Made by a program: the position numbers and the translations under genes | Shown here: positions 1 to 10,994 of the stretch, one piece after another | Layout: every line of letters begins with the position of its first letter | How positions within the stretch are numbered: the stretch's first letter is position 1 | Origin: Neoceratodus forsteri | Lineage: Eukaryota > Chordata > Ceratodontiformes > Ceratodontidae | Direction of reading: 5' to 3' | Assembly: GCA_016271365.2 (NCBI GenBank) | Contig: CM057456.1 | Coordinates: 1,396,829,001 to 1,396,893,000 of the forward strand | Length of the DNA: 64,000 nucleotides | Notes under the pieces: model-generated | Databases searched by the model: none | Seen by the model: the letters and a program-made list of their open reading frames with translations, nothing else | What the model was told of the DNA's origin: nothing

Positions 1-1100
1 GCTCTCTTTAGCATGTTGGCTATGGTGGCAGGTGTACCTGTTCCGATAATATTATCAGTGGTACAACCAGCAGTGAAAAGGTGGTAAAGATGGTGGAGAG
101 CGCCAACCCAGACTCGAATACAGGGCGCTGTGATGGGTCAGCCTGGGCATAGAAAGCACAAAGCGACAAGTGTTGTTGTAACAGATGTTCCATTTATTTA
201 GGACCCCTTTGTTTGCCCCCAGGTAGGGTACCAGGCCATGGGAGAGACTAGGTCATAGAACACCCTGGGCTACAGCTAACCTAGCAGCTGAGGTTAGAGC
301 ATGCCTGATTTTATAAGTGACACCTAGCTTTGTATTAACTGTTTTGCAGGTTGTAGATAGGTGCAGGTTATAGTCAAGGGTAGGGTCTCGAAGCGACTCA
401 CGAGATAGCTGAAGGAATCAACTACAACTGGGGGATCTGACAAAACAGTATGGAAGAAGAGAACCCAGGAAAATGAGCCTACTTGGTTTAACAAGACTGT
501 CAGAAGTAAAGATCAGCCACTGCCAGTTGCAACCTCTAATGCTGAACAGCTGTCTAATGCAGCTTTATTAAAAGCCATACAACCTGCCAGCCTGGTGGCA
601 CTGAGGTTGAGGCGCTGGATGCCACACTTGCGCCACACTGGCAGCCGGGTTCAGGAACACCTAGGCCATCGGGTTGGCAGGAAGGAAAGTTGGCGTCTGG
701 TGGACTGCTTTCCTTTCCCTGGGGAGAGATGGGGCTTTCATCGTTCTGTGGCAACTCCCGATGGAGATCGAGGGCACTGCAAGGAGTGGTGTACTTAGGG
801 CTGAAGTGCGGTGGGCGCCGCACATTGTGCCTTGGACATCATTGCACATCTGCACTCTGGGGAGAAACACGGAAAAAAGGAAGACAACCGAGCAGCTTGA
901 TGGCTGCACCTCTCCGCCAGGGAGCCTGTTGTGAAATCACACTGCAGTAGTGGTTCCTGTCCCAGCACGGGGAATAGGGGTCCCCTCCATGGGCCAGTAT
1001 AAGCGTCAGCCAGTATGTGAGTGAGCCTGCAGGCTGAATGGGGGACGAAGACGGTGGCTGGATGATTGGAGGTCAGGCTGCAAGGAGTATAAATATGAAA
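1..1100. other. No recognisable gene; possible L1 5' part
   Basis: Moderate-GC sequence with only short overlapping open frames on both strands. It may hold the decayed 5' UTR and ORF1 N-terminus of the L1-like element recognised from 1110, but no motif proves it. Confidence 0.3.
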
Positions 1101-1109
1101 ATATAAAAA

Positions 1110-1776
1110 AAATACAACCTTGGAAAGCCAAACTAGAGAATTATGCCACTAAAGTCACAGCACTAGATGTCAAGGTAAGTGGCTTGCAGGGCGACTCAAA
1201 GCTGTGATGGTGACTGCCACGAGGGCTGTGACAGTGGCAGCACTTACAGAGGAGAACACTCTGCTCTGTCTGTAGCTTAAGCATTTTGAAAACGCTGCAA
1301 GAGCCTTAAATATAAGGCTAATTGCACTGCCTGGGGGGGGCAAAATACTTTCCACAGATCTGGATGCAGGGACAGCCACAACTCAATTTGGCCACAGTTA
1401 TAAAAGCCCATAGGGTCGCCCCTTCTCACACTTTGTGTATGGAGCCTACAGACACACCTTGCTGATTGTCCTGGCAGATTCGATGGAGCAGGAGGAAGAC
1501 TTGCAGAGAGCAGAGCAGGCTGAAACTTTGGACGGGCAGGGACAACAGATTTGGATTTTTTCTGACCTTGGTTTTGCTACCAGATCAATGAGGGAAGGGT
1601 TTGAAGGAGTCCATGGCCAGCTGAGAGAGCTGGGGGTCTATCATATTTTTATGATCCCTGACCAGCTGGAAATTGTGTATAGGGGGGCAAAATGTATCAT
1701 TTCACAGACCCCCCAAGAGGACAGAAAAGTTACGATGCAGATCCAGAAAGTTTGCAGCATGGGAGGACGACCCTAA
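1110..1776 (+). pseudogene. L1-like LINE ORF1 protein remnant
   Basis: ORF1p of L1-clade LINEs is an RNA-binding trimer: coiled coil, RRM-like domain and C-terminal domain. From 1276 one frame reads a FENAARALNIRLIALPGG-like stretch, which resembles the conserved ENRSRRNNLRI-GLPEG block after the coiled coil. The same frame continues past one stop (1411-1413) into an RRM-like part with IWIFSDLG (compare KIRIFPDLS). It ends with a domain containing LRELGVYHIFMIPDQLEIVY, the family's 'L-x-GI-Y-x-FPAxLxV' pattern. A short coiled-coil-like stretch (KLENYATKVTALDVKVSGL, 1127-1183) lies upstream in another frame, so there is at least one frameshift. The N-terminus may extend back towards 440 but is too decayed to trace. 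No ORF2 was found downstream. The L1/Tx1-type assignment is from pattern recognition; the exact family is unknown. Confidence 0.68.
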
Positions 1777-1879
1777 CTTGGATGAGGACTAAAGATATGA
1801 AAAAGAATATGAAGCTTTGGGACTGGTGGGGATTAGTCAGGAAGAGAGATGGCAGTTACACATTTTCTGGGACATTTAT

Positions 1880-3280
1880 TTACTTCTAACTTTGTTTTTA
1901 TTCTTCCTATGGTGCCATTGGCATGAGTTGATTATTATTTTAGAATGTTGAACTCCTGAATTAAAATGGCATCTGGCATGACTTGATCTACCCAGGACTT
2001 TCCCTCTTTGACTTTGGTATCAACAAACAAATTCCGTTCCCACCAGAGGCTTGCATCTGATATCCTGTTTTGTACTGCGTAGGAATTTGGATGTCATGCT
2101 TTTGATGCAGACGATGGTTAGATGTAACTGAAATCTCCTCGTGGTCTGGTCTTTTACCTGTAAGGGACTCATATGTGAAATTTGCCTTAAATGTTGTTTA
2201 TCTTGCAAAGCGATAGTCTGTTATAATATACAGTCCCTTTATTAGTGCAATAAAGAATGGGTACAAATAGTATTTGAAGTTTAAAGTAGCTTTTTAATTT
2301 TTTATTTCAACTCTGTTTATACTCCAGCCTCCCACAACCTGGATCTCCTTCAGTCATTCCACCAGATCCACCTTCCTGTCCATTGAAGCCCACATACCTG
2401 ATATTCTGGTACTCCAGACCACCTGCGACACACCATCATGGTTGTTCCCTGGGGTTGCCTTTGGCTGTGCGATGAACACCCTATATAATCCAGTTGATCA
2501 GCATAGCAGAGGGTACCGGGTCATGATGTCACGGCTGAAACAGTGCATGAGGAGCCGCGTCGTAGAAAGCACGAAAGTGTCTACAGCAACAGGGGTTTCT
2601 CGGCATGTGGTAATAACCGCTACCCCTGTCGCTGTAGGATCACATGGGATTCTCAAGTCTGCTGCTGGTGCAGTGCCTGATTTGAGCTGCTGCTGTGGTG
2701 GAGTGGCTAGAGCACCAGCACCCGGCAGCGGCGTGGACCTGGGGCCGCAGTTCAGTTCCCCCCAGGTCCCTTTCTGCTGCGGATTTTTTGTTTAAAAAAC
2801 AAATGATTTTCCCCACTCCCAACTGCACCTCATTCTGTATGTCCACATCCCTCTGAGGGTAGTTGTTTTTAGTCCAGGGTGTGGGGCAAACACCCTATGT
2901 CAGGGAGTGCTGGAGGCAGAGCCCCCCACAAAAACAAAGATTTTCTTATTGTCCCCAATGGTGTGCGCTGTTGTGTTCTGGTGGCATTTCACCCAACCTT
3001 ATTTTGCTGCACGCCGTTTTGTATGTGGCATTGTTGGTTTGTGCGGTTTTGGCCATGACATTATGACCCGTGCCATGGCAGATGTGAAGTCAGGAGGGTC
3101 TTGGGTACAGGTAGGTGAGGCCCAGTAAGGGCATGGGGGGGCTGAGTGGCATCATCCTCCCAGTTGACAGCATTTTCCTCTTTTCTGTCCCTGGAGAAGT
3201 AAAAATTCTGTGACGCCCATGATGTCACTGCATGCGAACCTGCTGTTTCACCACCCCAAATCTTTAGCTGCCTGGGTGCT
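1880..3280. other. No recognised gene or element
   Basis: I see nothing assignable here. Open frames are short and without recognisable motifs. There is no convincing LINE ORF2 downstream of the ORF1 remnant. Confidence 0.4.
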
Positions 3281-3450
3281 GCAACTCCAGCCACCACTAG
3301 AGGTCAGGCAAGCACTGGGAGTTGAAGCCCTTCCTCCCCAGTGGAGGAGAACAGTCCAAGGGACGTTCAGTCCTCCTCCTTCTCCTCCCAGGTGGCCCTC
3401 CATTGCAACAGGCTCGTTCTCGAACCGCTAACACTGTGCTGGTGGGCTGA
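3280..3450 (+). repeat. Possible diverged copy of unclassified repeat family U
   Basis: On the minus strand this stretch has the ordered blocks of repeat family U: CTGGGAGGAGAAGGA, then a GGACTG motif, then TGTTCTCC. They align loosely with copies at 9.0-9.49 kb, 18.67-19.02 kb and 35.85-36.31 kb. The match is short and diverged, so membership is tentative. Confidence 0.25.
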
Positions 3451-4082
3451 CTAAAGTAGTTCAAGGAGTAAATATGATTGAATAAGAGTTAAAAGTATTA
3501 AAAGATGGTTTGAATTTAAATTCAAATCCAGTGCCTTATAGCTGATGCAAAGTGTTGAAGATAGCAAGTATAATATTACTTTGGAGTGTTAATGGATTTT
3601 CTTAAGGTATTTATTTACAGTAAAGCAAAGCCCTCTAATGCTGGACCTTAATCTAAAGTCAGTGCAGCTCCTAGCATTGTATAATGTACTGTAGACTCCT
3701 GATTTATTTATTTGCAAGTACATTGGAATTACAACTTTTAAGTCATAGACTCGTTTCCTAAGGCTCCACGTCATGATACAAAGAAAATTGCAACCGTAAT
3801 GAAAATGAAAGAAACAGGTAATACATACGATGGAGAACATCGAATACAATTAGCAGAGTGGTAGTGTCATCCGGCAGATGAACTTCAGTCCCGTACAGAT
3901 AGTCGCTAGGCAGTTGTTAACATGTCCATTAGCAGAATGAGCCACAGTCCTATACAGTCAGTAGGAGGCAGTTGCTAACGTACAAGCACAGTAACTTCTT
4001 ATGAGGTACAAAGTGTGCTGTCTCAGGAGAGAGACATTGTCAAGGCTGGCTAGGCTCTGGCCCCTGAAGAGAGGCACCTAGA

Positions 4083-5091
4083 GGCCTAGGGTGGTTTTTG
4101 AAGAGGACACTCACAGTTGCAGGTGTTCAGAATGTGACTCTTGAGTGCGACCTTGAAAGGCCCTATTTTGGTGAGAGAGGTGATGACGGGGGAGAGAGCA
4201 TTGTACCAGGAAGGTGCTCTGAAGGGGAAGGATCTTTGTGCTAGTGCAGTCCTGACCCTAGGGATCTGCAGTATAGTCTTGGAGGCACTGCGAGTGGCAA
4301 CAGTAGGGGTGGCAGGGAGAAGGGACTTGGAGACCTCGGGGGGGGGGGGCATACCCAGTTGTACTTTTTGGCAAGGAGGCAGGACTGATATTGATGTCTC
4401 TCCTCAAGTGTAAGTACGTTGGATAAGGAATAAAGGGTGCAGGCATGTGTCCATTTATTGGCTCTGGACAGGAGCCAGCATGCCTTGTTAATGGAAATTT
4501 GGATTTTGTTTAGAGCGGTGGCATCGGATACTGCGTATACTGTGAGTCCATATTCCACTAGGGACAGTACAGAGGAGGTGACTGCCAAGCGGAGGGCTTC
4601 GGGTGGCAAGCAGTCCTTATGTCTGTATAACAGGCCAATGCATGCATTGGTGGCTGAGGTGAGTGTATTGTTGTGAGAGTGAAATGAAAGGGTAGAGTCA
4701 AAAGTGATGCCCAGGTATTTGTAGGTGAGGACTTGGTCCAGTGGATGGAGAGAGCTGGAGAGGATCTGGAGGGGGGAGTGCTTGACTTTGCTTTGGCGTT
4801 GGGCGAAAAGCATGGATTTTTTTTTTTATATATATTTACGATAAGTCAGCGGTCCGAGAACCAGTTCTCAGTTTGACTGAAGGAGTGCTGGAGGGAGGAC
4901 TGGATTGCAGTGGGGTCAGAGTGGGAAACGAAGAGGACCGAATTGTCTGCATAAAGAAGAACCCTGCCTGGACAGAAGCTGGGCAGGGTGTTTAGATAAA
5001 GATTAAAGAGCAACGGGCCCAGGATGGAGCCCTGGGGACACCAGAGTGCACAGGCTGGGTACTGGAGAGGGTGGTGTGAATTTCTACACAT
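4083..5091 (-). pseudogene. L2-1 reverse transcriptase and C-terminal domain
   Basis: The minus strand 5091-4846 reads VPQGSILGPLLFNLYLN followed by LLYADNSVLF. These are RT motifs B and C, but the catalytic YADD is YADN (4942-4953). After a stop/frame change the frame from 4813 gives YKYLGITFDSTLSFHSH (the RT thumb YLG motif). It continues with SLVEYGLTVY and a long helical C-terminal domain. A second frame from about 4352 carries the end, APSWYNALSPV to LKSHIL, stopping at about 4086. The 5' half of RT (5.1-6.2 kb) is present only as short broken frames, for instance WAxxxQRHTD-like fragments. The loss of the second catalytic Asp and the frame breaks make this a dead copy. Confidence 0.78.
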
Positions 5092-6210
5092 TGGGACCTT
5101 GAGAAAAGGTAGCTAGAGAACCAGGAGGGGTCCGTGAGAGAAGCCGAGTTGGTGGAGTGTGTTCAGTAAGGGGGTGTGAGACTGTATCATAGGCTTTGGA
5201 GAGGTTGATAAAATTGCACCAGTGAGGTGGCCCTTGTCTAGGGCAGAGTGGAGGAAGTTAGAGAATGCCATGAGGGCAGTGATTATGCTATGGGCAGATC
5301 AGAAGCCATGCTGCTTCCTGCATAGCAGGCTGTGGGTATCAAGGTACTCTGTGAGTTGATTGGCCAGTATTTTTCGAGAGCGTTGGAAGTGGAGGAGGAT
5401 GGAGATTGGTCAATAATTGTTGGGGAAGGAGCTATCCCCACCTTTCAGTATGGGGGTAATGACTGCCATTTTCCAGGTGGTTGGGAACTGTCCAGGACAC
5501 AGAGAGTGGTTGAGTAAGTCTGTGAGCAGGGCAAGAACGGAGTCATGGACCAGTCAAAGGAGTCTCTTGTCAAGGGGCTAGTGCCACTAAGTGCTTTGGT
5601 TAAGTAAGGTTTGGCTTCTTGCGGACTAATGACCCATAAGTGGAATGGTGGGCGGTGGAGATTAGGTGCCAGAAAGGGTGGAGCTGCATCAAAAAAGTTG
5701 CCGGGAGGACTGCACTGAGATCAGAAAGAGCACTGTTAAGGCAGTCAGTGAGGCTTTTGGGTCTGTGGAGGTGGTGCCGTTAATGTCTATTTGGAGCAGG
5801 GGTGAAGAGCAGGATTTCCCATTAAGTTCTTTTATATTGTCCTAGGACTTGCGGGCGCTCCCCCAGGAGGCAGCCAGAGAGGATCTGTAGTATTCTGCCT
5901 TGGCTTTACATATGGCCCCAGTGCATCTGTTATGTTCTGTATTATAGGCTTGTCTATCTGTCTGTTTGCCAGAGGCAGCGGCTTTGTGCCAGAGGTTGCC
6001 CCTCAGTTGCAGCTGCTGAAGAAACATAAGAGTGACCCAAGACACATTACGCTTCTTGGTATGGGTTTTGACAAATGGGGCAAATGTATCACAGGCCTTG
6101 TTGAGGGAGCTAGTGAAGTAGTTGAGGGCCTCATCTGTGTTCTGGGCCAGTTTTATGGGGGACCAATCCCAGTAGGCTAGGTAGTGTTTGAGCTTACTGA
6201 GGCTGCCAGG

Positions 6211-6892
6211 TCATAGACAGCGACGGGAAAGAAAGTTGGGCAGTAGTTTAGGTAGCAGACAGGACCAGGTGAAGAGTATTGGAGAGTGGTCGCTCAGTGA
6301 GTTAGGAAGGACCACAGTGTCCATGATTCTGTGGGGGTAGTTGGTTAGAAGGATGTCCAGCAGGGTGTGTGAGCTGCTTGAGGGGCTAGATCTAGTGGGC
6401 TGTGTTACCAAGTGAGTTAGGTCTAGGGCTGCAAAAGCATCCTTGGCATGGGCTGCTGGGCTGGTGAGCCAGTTTACGTTGAGATTGCCCACCAATATCT
6501 GTTCTACTTTGTGGAGATGGCTGGAGAGGTAATTAGAGAGGGATAGGATTGCAGGGGCTTGGTTCCGTGGTGGGATATAAGCCACAGTGATAATAAGGGG
6601 AGCCCTGGCAAGGATCAGGAGTGAGTTTTAGGGAGAGGTCTTGTGCCCCATCGTCCAGCATAGGGTCAGGGAGTGCTTGGCACAGCAAGTAGTTTCGGAT
6701 GTAGAAAGTGCAGCCACCACCACACTTTCCCACTCCATCCTCCCTGAAGATGGAGCAGCCGGAGAGAGAGACGAAGGAGTCAGGGGTCATTTTAGAGAGC
6801 CGAGTTTCCACTAATGCCAGTATGTCTGGTTGGTGTTGCACTAGCCAGCACTGGAGGGATGCAGTCTTCTTCGGGAGGCTGCAGATGTTCAT
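6211..6892 (-). pseudogene. L2-1 APE-like endonuclease domain
   Basis: This domain nicks target DNA to prime reverse transcription in L2/CR1-type LINEs. The minus-strand translation begins MNICSLPKK and has the ALVETRL segment (the conserved catalytic E, usually ET-L). It continues with a GGGCTFYIRN-like block (compare GGGVAIY), a GNLNVNW stretch (GD-N-) and SLSDHSPILFTW (the SDH motif near the C-terminus). The domain is split between two frames overlapping at 6533-6585, so a frameshift is present. The Asp of the usual GDFN is Asn here (GNLN), and a second change lies in the 2A-like motif upstream. The protein is therefore unlikely to be active. Confidence 0.8.
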
Positions 6893-6941
6893 GGAGGCGA
6901 TTCATAGCCCGGGGGGGGGGTCAGCAGCTGGTTGGCGGTAG

Positions 6942-6988
6942 CAGGGCCTGGGTTGGGCTGGATGTTACCAGACAGCAAGAGTAGTAGG
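6942..6988 (-). other. Degenerate 2A-like ribosome-skipping motif (NPGP) in L2-1
   Basis: The minus strand encodes LLLLLSGNIQPNPGP just upstream of the endonuclease. 2A-like peptides with D(V/I)ExNPGP are known at this place in several APE-type LINEs of the L2/CR1/Rex1 group. Here the usual Asp is Asn and Glu is Gln, while NPGP and the Leu-rich lead remain. Skipping activity is unproven and may be lost. Confidence 0.6.
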
Positions 6989-7449
6989 GAGATTATCCTG
7001 AGGAGAGCTGTGAGGCATTTATTAATTGCTGGATAATGACTGTAGGTGGACTTTATGGGGAGTGAGCAGGGGATGGGCAGGTAGCGGAGGGCTGGGAAGC
7101 TGTGGTAGAGCAAAGAGCAGGGAGGTTGAGGGAGAGCAGCGTCATGGAGAGGGGAGCGGGGGGGGTGGCTGAGGGGGTTGTCAGGGTGAGGGAGAGGTGG
7201 ATAGAGGGAGCTCCGAAGGGTACATCTGACATGCTAAGTGTGGGAGGCATCGGCGAGCATATGGGTAGAATAAGAAGTAGTAGTGTCACAAGCAGGGCAG
7301 GACTGGCTATGCATAAAGAGGTGGTCATGGTCGTCAGTGGGCACTGGGGTCACAGCAGGTACAAGGCTGCGGGGGTGCCTACCAGAAGTGAGGCAGCCAC
7401 CTGCTGTTTAGAGTTCAGTGTGGTGTCTTCCAAGAGTAGAAAGTGAGTA

Positions 7450-8060
7450 GACACAAGGACACCTTTAGAGTGGGGAGAAATTAGGCTGTTTTAGAGTTCA
7501 GTGTGGTGTCTTCTAACTTAAAGAGTTAAGATTAACACCAACGAGTGTTAGGCCCTATAACTACATTCTATATCTTTAAGGAGAGTTGCAATATTAGTGC
7601 GAGGGGAGGATGAAGATTGCCTAGGGGTGGTGCTGAGGGTGGGAGGGAGAGTATTTAATAAAGGCTGGGGGTGGGCGAAAAATTCAAGCAGGAAGCAGAG
7701 AAAGTGAAACAAAAATGGGATTATTTGCAGGGCATCGCTTACAACTGTGGTACAAATGAAACCTACTCTACACAGAGAACTGTAATACTTTAAAACCTAA
7801 AAAACCTGCAATCTAAAGGATCCTGCACTTCAAACAACCCTTGAAGTGCAAAATTGCTGTAAACAGGCTTAGATTCACATTTCAGTTAGCATTCGCAGGA
7901 CAGTTTGGAGAAACTTAACCAGTACTAGAATCAGTAAATAAAATTAGCTTAAAGTCCAAAAAGGAATAGCAAAGAATTTAAAAGTGGAGCAGCCAATCAG
8001 CAGGCAGAGCTGTTGGTTCCGGCCAGTCGGCGTGGAGACACTAGAAGTTTCAGCAGCGTA
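7450..8060. other. No recognised gene
   Basis: AT-rich stretch with a short repeated phrase shared with 7410-7440 (TTTAGAGTTCAGTGTGGTGT occurs twice). No coding or element signature was recognised. Confidence 0.4.
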
Positions 8061-8063
8061 CCT

Positions 8064-8600
8064 TCGGTTTGGTGATCGGTGGGCAGTACAGTGAGGAAGG
8101 CAGCCGTCGGACAGAGGGGACCCGTCGGGCTGCTTGCAACAGCAGAGGCACCTGTGTCAAGGGTGAAGCTTCGGTCTGGTTATCGGCAGGCAGTACAGCG
8201 AGGAAGGCAGCCGGTGGACAGAGGTGGCCTGCCAGGCTGCTTGCAGCAGTTGAGGCACCTGTGTCAAGGTGAAGCTTCGGTCTGGTGATTGGCAGGCAGT
8301 ACAGTGAGGAAGGCAGCCAGTGGACAGAGGGAAACCTGCAAGGCTGCTTGCAGCAGCAGAGGCACCCATGTCAAGGGTGACGCTTCAGTCTGGTTATCGG
8401 CGGGCAGTACAGCGAGTAAGGCAGCCGGTGGACAGAGGTGGCTTGCAAGGCTGCTTGCAGCTGTAGAGGCACCTGTGTCAAGGGTGAAGCTTTGGTCTGG
8501 TGATTGGCGGGCAGTACAGCGAAGAAGGCAGCCGACGGACAGAGGGGACCTGTCGGGCTGCTTGCAGCAGCAGAATCACCCGTGTCAAGGGTGAAGCTCC
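8064..8600 (+). repeat. Minisatellite, about 5 copies of a 106-108 bp unit
   Basis: The landmark CAGCCGxxGGACAGAGG recurs at 8101, 8208, 8314, 8422 and 8529, giving periods of 107, 106, 108 and 107 bp. Each unit also carries TGTCAAGGGTGAAGCTTCGG and GGCAGTACAG. The unit length is not a multiple of three, so the open frames through it change register from unit to unit and are not a repeat protein. Confidence 0.93.
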
Positions 8601-8789
8601 TGGAGAATCAAAAATGCCTCTCTAATGAACAAAGGGGTTGTTGCCTGTTTTTATTAGCAGTTTTCAACTTTTTCACTATCACACTTGCTACTGATTACTG
8701 TAATTACTGTACCGTTGGATTTTGGAAGAAACTGGTGTGGTCATTGTTTTAAGAGTGCAGGTACTGGACTTTGTTTTCCCTCATGAATG

Positions 8790-10020
8790 TGGCAGGTGCC
8801 ATTTATAAAATACTGCCTGAAATGTAATTTTGTGGCACAAGTGCGAAAATTCATTTTATCCAAGATTTAACACCTGTCCCATTCATGAGGTGGTGTGGAA
8901 CAAAATAGCTATGTTGCAAATTTTGGGTCAAAATATTGAAAATTATTAAAGTTTTGAGAGAGACGCTATAAAATTTCAATGTAATGTTATAACTTTGGTG
9001 TTTGTTTTTCCCGATCTGCCTAATCCTCCATTCGAGGTCAGCCCTGCCCTGCCTGCATCCCCCATGCCCAGGTTTGCCCTCTGGGTGGGCTGTCCCCAAC
9101 AGATACTCTAGGCAATCCCTGGCTTACCCCGGGTTGGGGCCACAGGGTGGGACTCTTCCCCCGCTGGATGTCAGTGGTAGTGGAGATGAGCAGGGCAGTG
9201 CATGCCTGGGGGTTGGGGCTTTTTGTTTTATGAATGCGAGATCCGGGGTGGGGACATGCAGTGATGTCCAGTGTCTGCCCTGCCCCTGCTGTAGTGGCTC
9301 TGGCTGCAGCGGTATCCCCAGGGGTCCGTAATGCACTGGGCACTCTTTCCGCCCTCCCCTGTAGAAGGGGAGCAGTCCCAGAATGTGCGATCATTCTCCC
9401 TAGCCCGGCCTTCTGATTCCAGAGTCCGTCACGAACCCAGGATGTCGGCACTGCAATGACATGTAATGACACCAGCGGGCTGGCCTAACTTTTTTTTTTT
9501 TTGTTAAGATTTTGATCCCAATTTTTCAACGTAATCCTTTCATGACCACACATCATGAACCTGGTAGGTGAAAGTTTTCAAATACTGCCCAAAAGGTGAT
9601 TTCAGAGCGCAATTATGAAATCACCCTTTGGGCAGGATTTGAAAAACAGCACCTGTCAAATTCATGAGGTGGTGTGAAAAAATTGGCTATGTTGAAAATT
9701 TGGGGTCAGAATTTTGAAAATTACTAAAGTTATGAATGAATTTTGGAAACTTTCAACATACATTCATAACTTTAGTATTTTTTAAGATTTTGACCCCAAA
9801 TTTTCAATAGTCTTTTATGGCCCCACTTCATAAACCATCCTACCCAAAAGGTGATTACACAGAACGACTGCAAAACAACCTTTTGGGCTAGATTTGAAAA
9901 ATATTGCTTACCTTATTCATGAGAAGGTGTCCAAGAAAGGTCATGTTAAAAGTTTGATGATAAGAATACTAAAAATGAAAAAGTTATGAGTAGAAGTTCT
10001 AAACGCATTGAAAATGCATT
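8790..10020 (+). repeat. FB-related quasi-palindromic repeat array (copy FB-A), interrupted
   Basis: About three copies of an AT-rich unit carry TTCATGAGGTGGTGTG and GTTGAAAATTTGGGGTCA with inverted counterparts. A hairpin at about 9586-9646 pairs ACTGCCCAAAAGGTGATTTC with TGAAATCACCCTTTGGGCAG. The same phrases occur in the FB arrays at 42-51 and 62-64 kb. The first unit (8790-9007) is separated from the second (9495 on) by the family U insert. No palindromic terminus or GC-rich block is seen here, so this is an isolated inner-array fragment or a relative. Confidence 0.75.
9008..9492 (+). mobile_element. Unclassified repeat family U, copy inserted in FB-A
   Basis: The GC-richer block interrupts the FB-A unit exactly where an uninterrupted unit (9765-9800) reads through, so it is an insertion. 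It ends in a GGGCTGGCC phrase followed by an oligo-T run. Shared ordered blocks link it to 18.67-19.02 kb (also ending CGGGCTGGC then T-run) and 35.85-36.31 kb. No coding frame or clear terminal inverted repeat is seen. The oligo-T could be an A-tail on the minus strand, which would suggest a retroposed element, but this is uncertain. Confidence 0.55.
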
Positions 10021-10095
10021 GGCCCTTTTCTTCAGTTCCTGGTTGGCATGAAGCAGAAGGACTTGTAGATTTTCGGCACTGGGCTTAATTTAGGT

Positions 10096-10844
10096 CATTA
10101 GTTCTCACGCTTTGTGATAGTGAGCCTCCCCAAGCCATGAAAAAGATTTCGAGCCTCCCTCAAATTTGGAAAAATTCTTGGCTCTCCCCACAGAAAAAAA
10201 TAAATCCTACTTTGCACAGTACACAAGGAATAAAGTGAAACTAATAAAGTTAACTGTGTATATTCTCTTTTTATTCAACTTATTGCTCTCTACCCCCACC
10301 TGGCACCCCAGGTTATACTTGTCGCTCCAATTTTCTGACTCGGCCCTTGTTACTCTGTTTCCTCTCTATCTGGAACAATTAACCTAGACACTTCATCTCT
10401 CCTCCTCTTACCCTGCAGTTAGGTAACTTCTTGTACCCTTACCTCAGGTCACACCTGAAAACATGCATCGAATCACTGTGCCTTTCCCAGTCACTAATTT
10501 ACATATAAATACCGTACCTACTATAGAAACAAGCCTTGACTCAGTCTGCCTTTCCAGGTCACTAATTTGCTTATAAATACGTATTGTAGAAACAAGCCTA
10601 GACTCAGCATGCCTCCCCAAGGCATTAATTTACATATAAATACATACCTATAAACAAGCTTCGGCTCAATGGGGACTTCCTGGTCACACATTTGTGCATA
10701 AGTAAAGCATCTCACCTGCACTTATCCCTGTTTAATTTGTTTTATCCTTTCACAAAACAGCCAAAACTTAAAATGTAAAGACTGTACATTCTCAGACTTG
10801 ACTCGCCTCCCTTGGGAGGCTGGCCTCTCATTTGAGAACCACTG
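10096..10844. mobile_element. hAT-superfamily MITE, 749 bp, perfect 8-bp TSD
   Basis: Both sides carry the 8-bp duplication ATTTAGGT (10088-10095 and 10845-10852). The left end CATTAGTTCTCACGC and the reverse-complemented right end CAGTGGTTCTCAAAT form imperfect terminal inverted repeats. They resemble CAGTGGTTCTCAA ends of Charlie-type hAT elements, and the match continues into GCCTCCC further in. No transposase frame is present, so it is non-autonomous. The interior holds a four-copy tandem repeat listed separately. Confidence 0.85.
10480..10715 (+). repeat. Four ~64-bp tandem units inside the hAT MITE
   Basis: The phrase CACTAATTTACATATAAATAC or a close variant recurs at 10493, 10559, 10622 and (diverged) 10685. 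Each is preceded by AAACAAGCCT..GACTCAG..TGCCT..CCAGGTCA. That wording resembles the 3' tails of the local L2 LINEs and the SINE at 59.56 kb. Confidence 0.82.
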
Positions 10845-10994
10845 ATTTAGGTTAATTAGGGAATGGGTGTGTGGGGTTGTGGGTACTGACTGGGGGTTCG
10901 GGGTGGAGAGTCGGGGGGGGGGTCAGGAATGCTGTAAAAGAAAGACATCAGTGGATGATTTTCCACTTTTCGGGTATAAAAAAGAAAAGACAAA

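Larger units (their letters stand above)
3700..7345 (-). mobile_element. L2-clade non-LTR retrotransposon (copy L2-1)
   Basis: Long, nearly full-length LINE read leftwards. In order on the minus strand it shows a Pro/Leu/Ser-rich leader (about 7330-7050), a 2A-like NPGP motif (6942-6988), an APE-type endonuclease (6892-6211) and a reverse transcriptase with VPQGSILGPLLF and YADN (about 5091-4846). A C-terminal domain follows (4813-4086), ending in a WYNALSP-like block comparable with the WN-LP / FK-LK end of L2 proteins. The 3' end near 3700 has TTTATTTATTT on the plus strand, like the AAATAAATAAA tails of the other two L2 copies. Several frameshifts and stops separate the pieces, and poly-C/G slippage tracts occur at 4340 and 6911. 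The 3' UTR is diverged from the other copies. Confidence 0.8.

Noticed and set aside
8064..8600. CRISPR-like regularly spaced repeats
   Set aside because: The whole 107-bp unit is repeated, without unique spacers; this is a minisatellite in a vertebrate-type context.
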